A program made the translations under genes and the position numbers. From Mesostigma viride (lineage: Eukaryota > Streptophyta > Mesostigmatophyceae > Mesostigmatales > Mesostigmataceae), in NCBI GenBank assembly GCA_009746045.1, contig RPFO01000702.1, positions 248,001-312,000 of the forward strand: a stretch of 64,000 nucleotides of DNA. The letters run 5' to 3'. Below, piece by piece: positions 9,148 through 18,859 of this stretch (the stretch's first letter is position 1; every line of letters starts with the position of its first letter). The notes under the pieces were generated by a model. It did not search any database and was not told the origin of the DNA. It saw only the letters and a list, made by a program, of their open reading frames with translations.

Positions 9148-9681
9148 TTACTTTATCATTCGGATAAGGACATTATCTTTACGTACAAAGTGATGGTATA
9201 ATCCAGCACTTATATGTAGCACTATTAAAGCCGCAAACACAAAGGCACTAACTCCGTGTAAATTATTAAAAAAGCTGGCTAAAACAGGGCTTTTTTCCAG
9301 TGGCGGTATTAAAAATAGATTAAAAATATTTATTTCGTGTCCGCCAAAACGTGACATTAAAATCCCACTAACCGGCATCAAAAACATAAATATATACAGC
9401 AGAAAATGAGTAAACTTAGAAGCTAATTTCTGCCATAATGGTAAATCAGCTGGTAATTCTAACTTTACATTAATCAAACGCCATAAAACCCTTAACGATA
9501 CCAAAAACAAAACAAGCACACCCGTTGCTTTATGCATACTATATAGCTGCCACTTATCGGCTGATGGCAGCATCGATACCATAATAAAGCCAATTACTAA
9601 CAAACCTACTATGGCAATACCAATAAACCAATGGAATAATTTAGTAATCAACCCGTATGATGATAAGGTATTTTTTAGCAT
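9148..9681 (-). CDS. Cytochrome b561 family protein
   Basis: A 177-residue four-helix membrane protein. Hydrophobic segments lie at about residues 15-37, 49-68, 88-108 and 140-162. Likely heme-ligand His residues are in LITKLFHWFIG, YSMHKATGVLV and HISAGLYHHF. This matches prokaryotic cytochrome b561, a b-type heme protein that passes electrons from quinol, often to superoxide or another acceptor. It is convergent with the suhB-like gene and 21 bases downstream of the Ppx/GppA gene on the same strand. Confidence 0.9.
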   Translation of the reverse strand: MLKNTLSSYGLITKLFHWFIGIAIVGLLVIGFIMVSMLPSADKWQLYSMHKATGVLVLFLVSLRVLWRLINVKLELPADLPLWQKLASKFTHFLLYIFMFLMPVSGILMSRFGGHEINIFNLFLIPPLEKSPVLASFFNNLHGVSAFVFAALIVLHISAGLYHHFVRKDNVLIRMIK

Positions 9682-9702
9682 CCCTCCTCCAAATAATTAT
9701 CA

Positions 9703-11094
9703 TTAATCAGAGCTTATTTTTCTAATATATGCAATAGATTTCAGTTTATTGCATATATTTTCAAATATAGGTCGTGGTAAAATGCCTTTAGTAACAATTT
9801 CTAGGTAATTATTCTTAATAGTGATGTTAAATGACGGTTCGGTAAAATTAAAACCATCAATATCTTTGGCAATCCTTATAAAATAACCAAGAATTTGGCT
9901 ATTTTTAAAGTCCTGTTTGCACAGAAGTTTTTTAGAAATTTTGATTAGTTCTATATCGGGTTTAAAATTTGAAGAATATGATAGTATAAGTGCTATCATC
10001 AACCTGTGGCGATGAGTAAAAGGAATTTCTGAATTTAAAATGAATTCGGAAATTGCCTTTGGCGAAAGCGTTTGATCAAAATATTTGTTGAGCGACTGTA
10101 AAATAATTGCTAACTTCAAGACCTGATTTAGATCTTTTGATTCTTCAATCAAAGGTTCTATTATTTCGTAATATTTGTCAAAATTTGTTGTCCCCAATTG
10201 GTACTTACAACAATAAATTACTTTCTGTAGTACTATATCCTGATTTTTTTCAATTTCAGGCAGCATTTCGTATCTTACTCCCTCCTTCAACCCGAATATG
10301 GAAACAATTATATTTTTAGGTTGAAAAACCTCTAACATTGCCTGCGCTACAATTAGTGCATTTGGATTCAGAGTCCTACTATTTAGCTTAAACTTATTAC
10401 GTTGAAATTCTTTAATATTCTTTAAGTACAAACTAAAATCCTCTTTTGAAATGCTGAGATTGTGCAAATTTTTTAGGGGGTATTTATTGAATTCGATAAA
10501 AAAGCGACAAATAAACCTTAGAGCTCCGCCAATTAAATATAAATTTTCATATTGATAATTACCGTATTCAACTCTAATAATTCTAGTTATATCTTCTAAA
10601 TTTTGTAATTTCCTGGTAGTAATTATTTTAGTACCAAGAGCAAGAGAACTTAATTTACCGATTACACGGTTATTAATTTCTATCAGTTCTAAACTCCCCC
10701 CACCTAAATCAGCAGCTACGCCGTTTACATCTGAAATACCGGATATCAAACCGACTGCTGTTAAATAGGCTTCCTTTTCACCTGAAATAACTTCAATGGT
10801 AAGGTTAAATTTCTCTTTTATAAATTCTATGAAAACCTTAGATCTCGGGTGATCCCGAAGTACGGCAGTAGCAACACATTTAATTTCCGTAACTTGAAGG
10901 CTGCTAAATATGTGTAATATATAATTTATTGATAAATAAGCCTGATGTTTTATATCTAGCTCTTCTTGCATAAGAAGGGTTAAAATATCATTTTTAAACT
11001 TATTATTAAATATTTCTGGAGAACCAATAGTGTTACTTTCGTGTACTACGGCTCTAATGGCATTATAGCCAATATCAATTATTCCAAGGCGCAT
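9703..11094 (-). CDS. Ppx/GppA family phosphatase
   Basis: A 463-residue protein of the exopolyphosphatase / pppGpp phosphatase family, in the ASKHA fold. The first phosphate-binding region reads MRLGIIDIGYNAIRAVV and the second VNGVAADLGGGSLELIEI near residues 127-144. The catalytic Glu region ISGEKEAYLTAVG is at about residues 98-110. The C-terminal part (after ~300) is an HD-like helical region. Whether it acts on polyphosphate, pppGpp or both cannot be decided from sequence. It starts at ATG 11094. Confidence 0.88.
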   Translation of the reverse strand: MRLGIIDIGYNAIRAVVHESNTIGSPEIFNNKFKNDILTLLMQEELDIKHQAYLSINYILHIFSSLQVTEIKCVATAVLRDHPRSKVFIEFIKEKFNLTIEVISGEKEAYLTAVGLISGISDVNGVAADLGGGSLELIEINNRVIGKLSSLALGTKIITTRKLQNLEDITRIIRVEYGNYQYENLYLIGGALRFICRFFIEFNKYPLKNLHNLSISKEDFSLYLKNIKEFQRNKFKLNSRTLNPNALIVAQAMLEVFQPKNIIVSIFGLKEGVRYEMLPEIEKNQDIVLQKVIYCCKYQLGTTNFDKYYEIIEPLIEESKDLNQVLKLAIILQSLNKYFDQTLSPKAISEFILNSEIPFTHRHRLMIALILSYSSNFKPDIELIKISKKLLCKQDFKNSQILGYFIRIAKDIDGFNFTEPSFNITIKNNYLEIVTKGILPRPIFENICNKLKSIAYIRKISSD

Positions 11095-11305
11095 TTTTTA
11101 TTTATTAAATACTATTATTTGTTACGTTATACTTGAAATCTCTAAATTTTCATTTTAGTTTTACTACCCAAAGAAGTAGTAGACCAAAAGCCATTTAACA
11201 AACAAATAATAGCTCATACCTTTATTCAATAAAGTTCCGGGTATGTCAAATCTATAAAATTTCTAGTGTAATTCTTAGGCTTAACACCCTTCGTAGAGGA
11301 GATTA

Positions 11306-13063
11306 CTACTCTACTGACTCAGCTTCCTCTTTTTTGACATTATTATTCCCTTTTGGGTCATAAGGCTCTTGAGTTGGTATAAATGTAGGCGGTAAAAGCC
11401 TACTTGTAAAGAACTTATCTTCGAAATATTTAATTTTCTTTGACTTGATTGGAGGAAAAGATTCAATAAGTATAATTTGTTCGTCCCTTGGAAGTTGTAT
11501 AACCTCTTGCGGTAGTAGTAATGCTCTTTGTACTTTTGAAACACTTTGCGTTCTAGTTGAAATATTTAAATCAAAAAATAAAGGTTTATTAAATGAAGTT
11601 TGTTCAACTGTTTTATTTCCGCATAATTGAGATATTAAGTTTGCTGTTTCATAATTGTTAGCAGCAAAAGTAATACGGAAAGTAGAATTCGACAAGAAAG
11701 AATTCATTCCTGCATCTTCATAAGTTCCCTTTAATTGCTGGGTATCTTGAATAATTAAGAATAAGCGTACCCTATATCCCCTAAAATAGGCAATACCAGC
11801 CTTGAACTGATCCATTTTTCCGAGCGTCGGGAACTCATCCATTAAGAACATTACACCGTAAGGTTCTTCTTTTGTATTGGGCATTTTTCTGCTCAAAAAT
11901 TCTGTAGCCTGCTGGTAAAAAATCTGCATTAACCTTTGCAGCCGTTGTATATTATCTGGAGTTAAACCTACATAAACAGTAGTTTTAACTTTTTTAAATT
12001 CCATAATGTTAAAATCAGAGGAAGCAGTTGCTGAATCAATTAACGGATTTGCCCAAAGCTCCAGGGAAGAGTTCATGGTAGATATAACCCCGGAACGCTC
12101 TTTATCAGCTTTTTGTAAAAAGGCGGCAATATTCATATAAGCAACCGGATGTATTGCATCACCCAGCGTATCAAGTACTACGGCAAGGTTATAGACCACA
12201 TCATCACTACGCATCGTTCTTACAACTTGACCAAAAGATTTTGTTTTTGTTGGATCTGCAAGCAGGTATAAAACCACCCCTAAAAATAAACTCCTGGCTT
12301 CGTTATTCCAGAAATCTTTTTCAGGCATTATTAAATTGGAAATTTTCTGGACGTCATCAACCATTTGACCAGGTTTACTGCTAACCCAATCTATTGGGTT
12401 ATAACAATGTGTTATCCCATCAGGATTAGAAGGTTCCCAAACATATACTTTTTGACCAGCTTTTGCTCGCCATCCACTGGTAAGCAAGTGATTTTCTAAC
12501 TTGATATCATGCACCACTACGGAATCTTCCCAGAATAACAGGTTTGGTATTACAAATCCCACACCTTTACCTGAACCAGTTGGAGCAAATAATAATGAAT
12601 GTTGAAATCCATCAGCTACAAAATATCCCACATCATCCTGGCCAAGCAGCATACCGTGTTTTGCTCTTAAATTCGCTCTCTCAATATCAGCTTGAGAAGC
12701 CCAATCAGCTGAACCGTATACAGATTCTTTTGGAAGGAAAAACTGGAGAGCTTTTATTCTTTTAAAGTTCTTAATATAATATAATCCCACCATTATTTCT
12801 GGAACAATTATAGCTAGAACAAGCTTGATTTTTAAGTAGTTATATGCCTCAAAACTAAGCTGTGACCACGAGTTTATGAGCCAATAGGTCCATTTGTAAG
12901 CTATAAAGATAGCAGTAGAATCAAGACCTATTAACCCAATTTCATTAGTGGCAAAAGCAACTAATACACCATTTAGCCATAACGTACAGAATAATACAAA
13001 AGGGTGAATGACCAAATGCCCAAAGATGGTACGTGCTTTTCGTATTATTGCGTTAAATTCCAT
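11306..13063 (-). CDS. virD4: Type IV secretion coupling protein VirD4
   Basis: VirD4 is the hexameric inner-membrane ATPase that brings substrates to the type IV channel. The 585-residue product has two N-terminal membrane helices (about residues 15-40 and 85-102). A Walker A reading FAPTGSGKGVGFVIPNLL follows near residue 160, then Walker B VMFLMDEFPTLGKMD near 408, then a tail of TraG/VirD4 type (IIQDTQQLKGTYE). It is last in the virB8-B9-B10-B11-D4 operon, three bases after virB11. The acidic C-terminal tail (KKEEAESVE) is typical of the variable end of coupling proteins. Confidence 0.96.
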   Translation of the reverse strand: MEFNAIIRKARTIFGHLVIHPFVLFCTLWLNGVLVAFATNEIGLIGLDSTAIFIAYKWTYWLINSWSQLSFEAYNYLKIKLVLAIIVPEIMVGLYYIKNFKRIKALQFFLPKESVYGSADWASQADIERANLRAKHGMLLGQDDVGYFVADGFQHSLLFAPTGSGKGVGFVIPNLLFWEDSVVVHDIKLENHLLTSGWRAKAGQKVYVWEPSNPDGITHCYNPIDWVSSKPGQMVDDVQKISNLIMPEKDFWNNEARSLFLGVVLYLLADPTKTKSFGQVVRTMRSDDVVYNLAVVLDTLGDAIHPVAYMNIAAFLQKADKERSGVISTMNSSLELWANPLIDSATASSDFNIMEFKKVKTTVYVGLTPDNIQRLQRLMQIFYQQATEFLSRKMPNTKEEPYGVMFLMDEFPTLGKMDQFKAGIAYFRGYRVRLFLIIQDTQQLKGTYEDAGMNSFLSNSTFRITFAANNYETANLISQLCGNKTVEQTSFNKPLFFDLNISTRTQSVSKVQRALLLPQEVIQLPRDEQIILIESFPPIKSKKIKYFEDKFFTSRLLPPTFIPTQEPYDPKGNNNVKKEEAESVE

Positions 13064-13066
13064 CTT

Positions 13067-14050
13067 TTATTCCTCCATATTCTTAAAATAAATTTCAGAA
13101 ACATATCTCTTACCGCCGCTACCACGCTTTAATTGTACAACAATATCAACAACGGCAAGGATATATTTCTTTATCTCGTCCGGAGGCATTCCAAGGCCAG
13201 CTTGCATTACCATTAATTTGAGCTGTTCCAAAGCCATTGACGGCGCATCAGCATGCAAAGTAGAAATAGACCCGGGATGCCCCGTATTTATGGCTCTTAA
13301 AAAGCTAAAAGCTTCTGCTCCCCTAAGCTCTCCCACAATAATTCTATCAGGCCTGAGCCTAAGGCAGGCTTCAATTAGGTCTTGAGTTGTAACTTTAGCT
13401 CGTCCCTGCCCGCCCTTGGAGGCAAGTAAATGAACCCGGTTAGGATGCTTATGAAGAATTACTTCTCTTGCATCTTCTACAGTAATAAGTCTTTCATGAG
13501 TAGGTATTTCTCCTAGAGCAGCATTAGTGAAAGTCGTTTTACCAGTTGAAGTACCCCCGCTTATAATAATATTTTTTTTAGAAATAACGGCATGCTTCAT
13601 GAACTCTTTGCTTTTTCCTTCTTTCAAATAGTTTCTCAAAATAGCATCATTCTCATCTACTATTTCTTTAGTGCTAGTGTTATCAAATGCTCCTCTTTCC
13701 GCATATTGGTCTAGGGATAAGTGCATAGTACTACCCTTCCTTATGGCAAAAGCAGCAATATTAGGCTCAACAGCTGGAGGAAAAACGATTTGAACACGAT
13801 AGCCATTTGGCAGGGTAGCAGATAATAGTGGCTTTTCTTCTGAGATTACCTGATCAGTAGATTGGGCTATTAATCTGCCAAGACCTAGTAAATGATCTAT
13901 ATCTATCTCAGGTAATGATTCCATTCTAAGATCTCCGGCTTTTTCAACCCAAACCTCTCCTGGTTTATTGATCATAAGCTCGTTTACCCCTTCCTCGGCA
14001 AATATATTTTTAAAGGGTAATAGATAGGTTTCTAGTGCTGCAAAACTCAT
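13067..14050 (-). CDS. virB11: Type IV secretion ATPase VirB11
   Basis: VirB11 is the cytoplasmic hexameric traffic ATPase at the base of the secretion channel. The 327-residue product has an N-terminal domain, a Walker A reading IISGGTSTGKTTFTNA near residue 167, the Asp box region LITVEDAREV, Walker B-like DRIIVGELRGAEAF and the His box STLHADAPSMAL. Length is standard. Its ATG overlaps the TGA stop of virB10 by four bases. Confidence 0.97.
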   Translation of the reverse strand: MSFAALETYLLPFKNIFAEEGVNELMINKPGEVWVEKAGDLRMESLPEIDIDHLLGLGRLIAQSTDQVISEEKPLLSATLPNGYRVQIVFPPAVEPNIAAFAIRKGSTMHLSLDQYAERGAFDNTSTKEIVDENDAILRNYLKEGKSKEFMKHAVISKKNIIISGGTSTGKTTFTNAALGEIPTHERLITVEDAREVILHKHPNRVHLLASKGGQGRAKVTTQDLIEACLRLRPDRIIVGELRGAEAFSFLRAINTGHPGSISTLHADAPSMALEQLKLMVMQAGLGMPPDEIKKYILAVVDIVVQLKRGSGGKRYVSEIYFKNMEE

Positions 14051-15504
14051 TTCATTACATTCTTAATTGCTGCTTTAGGAAATTTATAATCTTTGTTTAC
14101 ATAAATCTTGATTAAAGTTCCCTGGTCTATAGTAATTGTTGGATCAAATTTCTGTTTTTCCAATAACTCTTTCGCAACATCAGTAATGTCCTTAAATGCC
14201 TGAGTAGATGCTGTTTGCGTCTGAGATGGAGTAGTACTTGCAGTACTTGCCTGTGAAGCCGTAGTACAGGCAGTAGTGATAGCACTAACAAGAGCAGCAA
14301 GTTTCTGAGCAGGAGTAGCACTAGCCTGCTGGACTGGTATAGTAGTACAAGCTGTATTTATAGAAGTATAAAGAGTTGAAGTTTTATCTGCTATAGCAGT
14401 AGGTACAGTTGTACAAATTTGCGTAAATTTCTGATTATCATCAAGCCCTGCTTGAGTAGAAATACTCGTAGTGCTGGTCAAAGCCGCTGAGGCTGCTGCT
14501 GATTGAGTCGAAGCAGACTGAGAGCTTTCCACAGGTTTTACTATGGAATCCAGGGTACTTGCAAGTGTAATATTAAATGCTGATCTTAACACAGCATTGC
14601 TGAAACGTTCTTTAAACTTGTTGTCTACTCTTCCTTGCTGACCTTTTCTACCAAGACTATCCATCCCTGTACCACCAAAATTTATGGTATACCCCGTTGT
14701 TGGCAAATCTATTCTTGTCCATTCAATTGCAATGCGGCCGTAAGCTCCATTAGTCCCAGTATTATATGTGCCAAACACTCTTGAGCCTTTTGGTATAAGT
14801 ATATTACGTCCCCATTCGGAATAAACATCTCTACTTATAATAGCCCGAATTTCTCCCCCAAAATCTGTATTGACTGCAGACTCAATAATTGCGTCCAACA
14901 TTTTCCCCCTACCAAGAATAAGGTGCATATCACCCCTTTGCTTAAAATCGGTCTCTTGTTCTACCTGTTCTGGTGTTTTAGGTTTTGGAGCTCCAGCAAT
15001 CAAAACTATTGCTGATTTTCTTTTTGCTTCTAGCTTTTTCTTTGCTTCATCACTTTGAGATCTTATATCAAGCGGAAGGGTTGGATTAGCAGGTGACAAA
15101 TTAACATCCTTAGAGCTCTCCGGCATCGGCAAAGGTGTTTTATCTTGAGATAAGGGCGAAGGAGGCATCACATCTTGAGTAGCGGGTACTGGAGGAGGAG
15201 GAGGTAATGCTGGGTCTTCTAGTTTTGGAGGAGTAGGAAGAGCTGGTATAGCCGGAATAGCAGTATCAACAGGAATCTGAACTGGTTTTACAACATTATC
15301 CGGGATCGGATTGGAAGTCTGTTTTGGAGTATCTCCAGAACCGACAAATAAGTTAAAGAATAAATAGAGAAAAACCCCAGCAACCACAACCAAAATTATT
15401 ATGCTCTGTTTTGGATTCGTTGCTACTTTAGATAATTCTTGCTCAACTTCAGGAAGATCGGTTTGAACTTTTTCTGGTTCTGCAATGTTATTCTCTTTAG
15501 CCAT
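14047..15504 (-). CDS. virB10: Type IV secretion core protein VirB10 with Ser/Thr/Ala-rich insertion
   Basis: VirB10 spans both membranes and forms the inner lining of the outer-membrane core complex. The 485-residue product has one membrane helix (about residues 33-52), a Pro-rich periplasmic stretch (about 68-140) and the VirB10/TrbI domain with VFGTYNTG and GTGMDSLGRKGQQGRVDNKF. In place of the short antenna loop that crosses the outer membrane there is a long low-complexity insert, about residues 328-435. It is rich in Ser, Thr, Ala and Gln and has three 'CTT' motifs. The C-terminal strand region resumes with TITIDQGTLIKIYVNKDY. It overlaps virB11 by four bases. Confidence 0.96.
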   Translation of the reverse strand: MAKENNIAEPEKVQTDLPEVEQELSKVATNPKQSIIILVVVAGVFLYLFFNLFVGSGDTPKQTSNPIPDNVVKPVQIPVDTAIPAIPALPTPPKLEDPALPPPPPVPATQDVMPPSPLSQDKTPLPMPESSKDVNLSPANPTLPLDIRSQSDEAKKKLEAKRKSAIVLIAGAPKPKTPEQVEQETDFKQRGDMHLILGRGKMLDAIIESAVNTDFGGEIRAIISRDVYSEWGRNILIPKGSRVFGTYNTGTNGAYGRIAIEWTRIDLPTTGYTINFGGTGMDSLGRKGQQGRVDNKFKERFSNAVLRSAFNITLASTLDSIVKPVESSQSASTQSAAASAALTSTTSISTQAGLDDNQKFTQICTTVPTAIADKTSTLYTSINTACTTIPVQQASATPAQKLAALVSAITTACTTASQASTASTTPSQTQTASTQAFKDITDVAKELLEKQKFDPTITIDQGTLIKIYVNKDYKFPKAAIKNVMK

Positions 15505-15506
15505 AA

Positions 15507-15932
15507 TTACCTAGCTTTTTTTGGGTATTGGAATCTAACAACATATACCAAATCTTTATCATTCTCGTCTTCCAATTCTTTGGAAACAATGTCAAATTGA
15601 TAAGTTCTTTTGTTAGTGATAATCGTCATATTAGTACGAATATTTTTTTCCATCGGTTTAATAAATAATTTATTGCCAAGGGGAGTTAATTTCCAAGCAA
15701 ACGATTCCCCTAGCGTTATTGTTTCTATAGTCTCGTTTTTAGCAAATTCAATATGAGATTGAAAACCATAATGAAGCACTAGCAGATAGACTTCATTAGG
15801 GTTATATATATAAGTTTTAATCCTACTATCTGTTGTAAGTGACAACTCGTCACTATCGTCATACATACTTGCATTAGCTACCGAAGTAAAAAGCATTATT
15901 ATTACAAATAAAATTCTAACTATTATCATCAT
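15507..15932 (-). CDS. VirB9-like type IV secretion protein, short form lacking the C-terminal domain
   Basis: VirB9 normally has an N-terminal periplasmic domain and a C-terminal domain that binds VirB7 and VirB10 at the outer membrane. This 141-residue product has a signal peptide (residues 1-21, ending VANA) and only the N-terminal domain (RIKTYIYNPNEVYLLVLHYGFQ, TITLGESFAWKL, TNKRTYQFDI). It stops after VYVVRFQYPKKAR. Duplicate, C-terminally shortened VirB9 proteins are known in Rickettsiaceae vir loci, so this is probably a normal paralogue, with a full VirB9 elsewhere. Its start overlaps virB8 by 17 bases. Confidence 0.85.
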   Translation of the reverse strand: MMIIVRILFVIIMLFTSVANASMYDDSDELSLTTDSRIKTYIYNPNEVYLLVLHYGFQSHIEFAKNETIETITLGESFAWKLTPLGNKLFIKPMEKNIRTNMTIITNKRTYQFDIVSKELEDENDKDLVYVVRFQYPKKAR

Positions 15933-16650
15933 CTACCCTATAACCTGTTACTTGAAAACCTATTGGATTAGTATCTCTATCACTATCTGTTAGTTCCATT
16001 GGCAAGTAATCAAACTCAACAATAGCAATTTTGTTAAACACTTTTCGTGCTCCTGCAGTTTCATTTATAGAAAATCTTAACATAAATTTTTTATCAGCAA
16101 GTTTTGACCATGACTTAACCAGTAGAAAAGTGGTATTTTTTTGGCCATATTTGATAGTTGGATTAATTTCGTTATTTTTTAGAGAATTACGATATGACCA
16201 ATAGACCGAACTAGAAGATAACAACCTGACAGTTTTCATTGCTTCAGTATCAAAATCCACCGGATTATAGGTTTCTCTAGCAGAGACATATCTTTTGATA
16301 AAATATTGAGCCAATGAATCATTACCCATAAGAACAGAAGAATTTAAAGGATTAACAATCTTGGCCATTCCAGTTGTATCATCGATTTGTATGACAAACG
16401 GATCAAAACGTTTAATATTTACTACGTAACCAACTGCAGCAACAGAAATGATACATAAACATAAAAGGATGAGAAGCAGTACAAATAATAAATTTCTTTG
16501 GACTGTTACATTTTGACATCTTTCCTCATACCAATTCCTGATTTGTTTAATAGATCCCTGACCTTCTTCTTGGGTTGCTTGAATTTTGCTTTCTTGAATA
16601 AAACCAGATTTTCTTTTAAACTTTTCTAATAGCTCGCTTAACTTGAACAT
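15916..16650 (-). CDS. virB8: Type IV secretion protein VirB8
   Basis: VirB8 is the bitopic inner-membrane assembly factor of the type IV machine. The 244-residue product has a cytoplasmic N-terminus (residues 1-50), one membrane helix (about 52-75), then the periplasmic NTF2-like domain (IKRFDPFVIQIDDTTG, YVSARETYNPVDFD, NPIGFQVTGYRVD). It is first in the five-gene operon. No virB6, virB4 or virB3 is adjacent, fitting the scattered vir gene layout typical of Rickettsiales. Confidence 0.93.
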   Translation of the reverse strand: MFKLSELLEKFKRKSGFIQESKIQATQEEGQGSIKQIRNWYEERCQNVTVQRNLLFVLLLILLCLCIISVAAVGYVVNIKRFDPFVIQIDDTTGMAKIVNPLNSSVLMGNDSLAQYFIKRYVSARETYNPVDFDTEAMKTVRLLSSSSVYWSYRNSLKNNEINPTIKYGQKNTTFLLVKSWSKLADKKFMLRFSINETAGARKVFNKIAIVEFDYLPMELTDSDRDTNPIGFQVTGYRVDDDNS

Positions 16651-17037
16651 AATACAATTGCCAATTTTGTGATATCTTTAGACAAATTTCACAGACTATA
16701 GCCTAAAAACATTTAGATGCTCAGCTATTTGCATCCGTAGATTCATCATAAGACCCTTTGGTTATTGATTATGTATCAGCTAGCAGAATAAAATAAACAA
16801 AAAGATTAAAGGAATCTGATTTACTGAGATTTTTTTTATTAGCAGTTGCTTTTAGATTATAGTTTTTCCTATATATAGAGAATTCCTTGCTTTAATTCCT
16901 TAATTCTAAACTCTTAGCAGTTTAATAGCTTAAGCTCTGAAGGTTTAGAAAATTATTCGGTTTATTTCATCTTGATTAGTTTGTGACCCTAAGTATATTA
17001 AATAATTTAATCTGCCATAGAGAAATATAAAATCATA
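16651..17037. other. Divergent intergenic region between virB8 and tgt
   Basis: These 387 bases hold no convincing gene. They must contain the promoter of the vir operon (minus) and of tgt (plus). Only a tgt promoter candidate at 16972-16999 could be picked out. I found no tRNA or clear structured RNA. Confidence 0.6.
16972..16999 (+). promoter_or_regulatory. Candidate promoter for tgt
   Basis: TTGATT (16972-16977) and TATATT (16994-16999) are 16 bases apart, placing the transcript start about 30 bases before the tgt ATG. In AT-rich DNA such matches are common, so support is modest. Confidence 0.3.
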
Positions 17038-18123
17038 ATGAATAAATTTAAATTCCAGTTAAAAGCAATTAATAACAAAGCACGAACAGGATTTATTGAA
17101 ACAGCCCATGGCACTATCCAAACCCCCGCATTTATGCCTGTTGGCACACGGGCGGCAGTAAAGGCAATGTTCCCAGAATCGGTAAAGTCTACCGGAAGTG
17201 ATATCATTCTTGGCAATACTTACCATTTAATGTTAAAACCAGGAGCAGAAAGAATTGCTAAACTTGGCGGCCTCCATAAGTTTATGAACTGGGCCGGACC
17301 GATTCTTACAGATTCCGGAGGATTTCAGGTAATGTCATTATCTGATTTACGAAAAATTACAGAAGAGGGAGTAGAATTCAGGTCTCACATTGATGGAAGT
17401 AAACATATGCTTACTCCGGAAAGATCAACAGAAATTCAGTATTTACTCGGTAGCACCATCAGTATGGTTTTTGACGAATGCACACCGTACCCAGCAACTT
17501 TTAAGCAAGCTAAATCTTCAATGGAATTAACTTCCAGATGGGCAGAAAGGTCACGAAACTCTTTTGTTCAAAGGCCAGGATATGCTCAATTCGGTATTAT
17601 GCAAGGCGGAATATACCAGGAATTAAGAGAAAAATCAGCTTCTGACCTTATTGAACTTGATTTTGAAGGGTATGCTATAGGAGGATTAGCCGTGGGGGAA
17701 GGCCAAGATATAATGTTTTCCATTCTAGATTATGCTCCTGCTTTTTTACCGGAAGACAAACCTCGTTACCTTATGGGAGTAGGTAAACCATCTGATATTA
17801 TCGGAGCAGTAAAAAGAGGTGTGGATATGTTTGATTGCGTAATTCCAACACGATCTGGTAGAAACGGCCAAGCATTTACCAAATATGGAACCGTAAATAT
17901 CCGTAATAGTAAATATGCAGATGATAATACACCTCTTGAACAGGATTGTCCTTGCCCAGCGTGTGCTAATTATAGCAAAGCATACTTGCATCATACTGTT
18001 AGGGTCGGGGAGATAATTGGCTCAATGTTAATGACATGGCATAATATTCAATATTTTCAAGGATTAATGTCCAGAATTAGAGCATATATTGAAGAAGGTA
18101 GGGATTTTGATTTTGATTGTTAG
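17038..18123 (+). CDS. tgt: tRNA-guanine transglycosylase
   Basis: Tgt exchanges the wobble guanine of Asp, Asn, His and Tyr tRNAs for preQ1. The 361-residue product has the substrate-binding [10 protein letters not shown] near residue 95 and the nucleophile region [16 protein letters not shown] near 262-277. The zinc site, Cys-X-Cys-X2-Cys with a later His, lies near residues 303-325 ([16 protein letters not shown]). Length is slightly short at the C-terminus compared with ~375 but includes all active-site parts. It overlaps the start region of the following gene. The queuosine precursor genes queE and queC are also in this window. Confidence 0.97.
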   Translation: MNKFKFQLKAINNKARTGFIETAHGTIQTPAFMPVGTRAAVKAMFPESVKSTGSDIILGNTYHLMLKPGAERIAKLGGLHKFMNWAGPILTDSGGFQVMSLSDLRKITEEGVEFRSHIDGSKHMLTPERSTEIQYLLGSTISMVFDECTPYPATFKQAKSSMELTSRWAERSRNSFVQRPGYAQFGIMQGGIYQELREKSASDLIELDFEGYAIGGLAVGEGQDIMFSILDYAPAFLPEDKPRYLMGVGKPSDIIGAVKRGVDMFDCVIPTRSGRNGQAFTKYGTVNIRNSKYADDNTPLEQDCPCPACANYSKAYLHHTVRVGEIIGSMLMTWHNIQYFQGLMSRIRAYIEEGRDFDFDC

Positions 18124-18847
18124 TTATATAAGCCTTTTCTTATTTGGAGTATTAATCGGTAACTTCACTACTACTTTATTTTACCGTTTACCTAGAAATA
18201 TCATGATTAGCGGATTTAACCAAAAATTGACCAGGCCTCCATTTTGCTCAAATTGTAATCATGTTTTAGTCTTTTACGAATACCTCCCGATTTTAAGTTG
18301 GTTTAGCACCCGTGGAAAATGTAATTACTGCCATGCCCCGATTAATAAATCATATATAATGCTTGAAATTTTAATAGGAATAATAGCAATAGTTTTATAC
18401 TACCTTACTGGTAAGGATTTAGACTATTTTTTCCTTTATTTTTGTTTTGCAGCACTCGCTATCTTAAATATTTTCATATATTTAGACCATGATTTTATTC
18501 CAACAAAGATTACTTTAGGTATTATTATAACAGGTATAATTTACCGCACGTTAACCGATCAAGAGATTTTCGCATGGCTGGCAAGTTTATCTTTAGGTTG
18601 TATATTAAGCTTATGGATACTTCGCGAAGGGATAGAGGATAAAAGTCCATATAACTATGGTAAACTTTTAGTACACCTGATTTTACCAGCAAGTCTATGG
18701 TGTCGGAATGAGGGCGTATTATTTTTTGTAACTAGCATTACTCTTGCCTACCTATTTTCTAAGCTTATAAAGCAGAGAGTATTTTACCCTATCAGCCTGG
18801 TAAATTTATTTTTCATTAGTTTATACAACTTTATGGCAAGCAATTAA
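18107..18847 (+). CDS. Prepilin peptidase-like membrane protein (A24 family)
   Basis: A ~246-residue membrane protein resembling type IV prepilin peptidase PilD. It starts with a helix and the [17 protein letters not shown] segment, then a four-Cys zinc-like motif ([11 protein letters not shown] ... [10 protein letters not shown]), then hydrophobic helices. The first catalytic Asp motif is present as [12 protein letters not shown]. The second, usually GxGDxK, is altered to [13 protein letters not shown], so activity is uncertain. No ATG exists near the start. TTG codons at 18089, 18107 and 18113 are possible; AGG-rich sequence at 18095-18103 favours 18107 or 18113. The gene overlaps the end of tgt and is likely coupled to it. 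Confidence 0.82.
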   Translation: MILIVSYISLFLFGVLIGNFTTTLFYRLPRNIMISGFNQKLTRPPFCSNCNHVLVFYEYLPILSWFSTRGKCNYCHAPINKSYIMLEILIGIIAIVLYYLTGKDLDYFFLYFCFAALAILNIFIYLDHDFIPTKITLGIIITGIIYRTLTDQEIFAWLASLSLGCILSLWILREGIEDKSPYNYGKLLVHLILPASLWCRNEGVLFFVTSITLAYLFSKLIKQRVFYPISLVNLFFISLYNFMASN

Positions 18848-18859
18848 TTAATGAATCCT

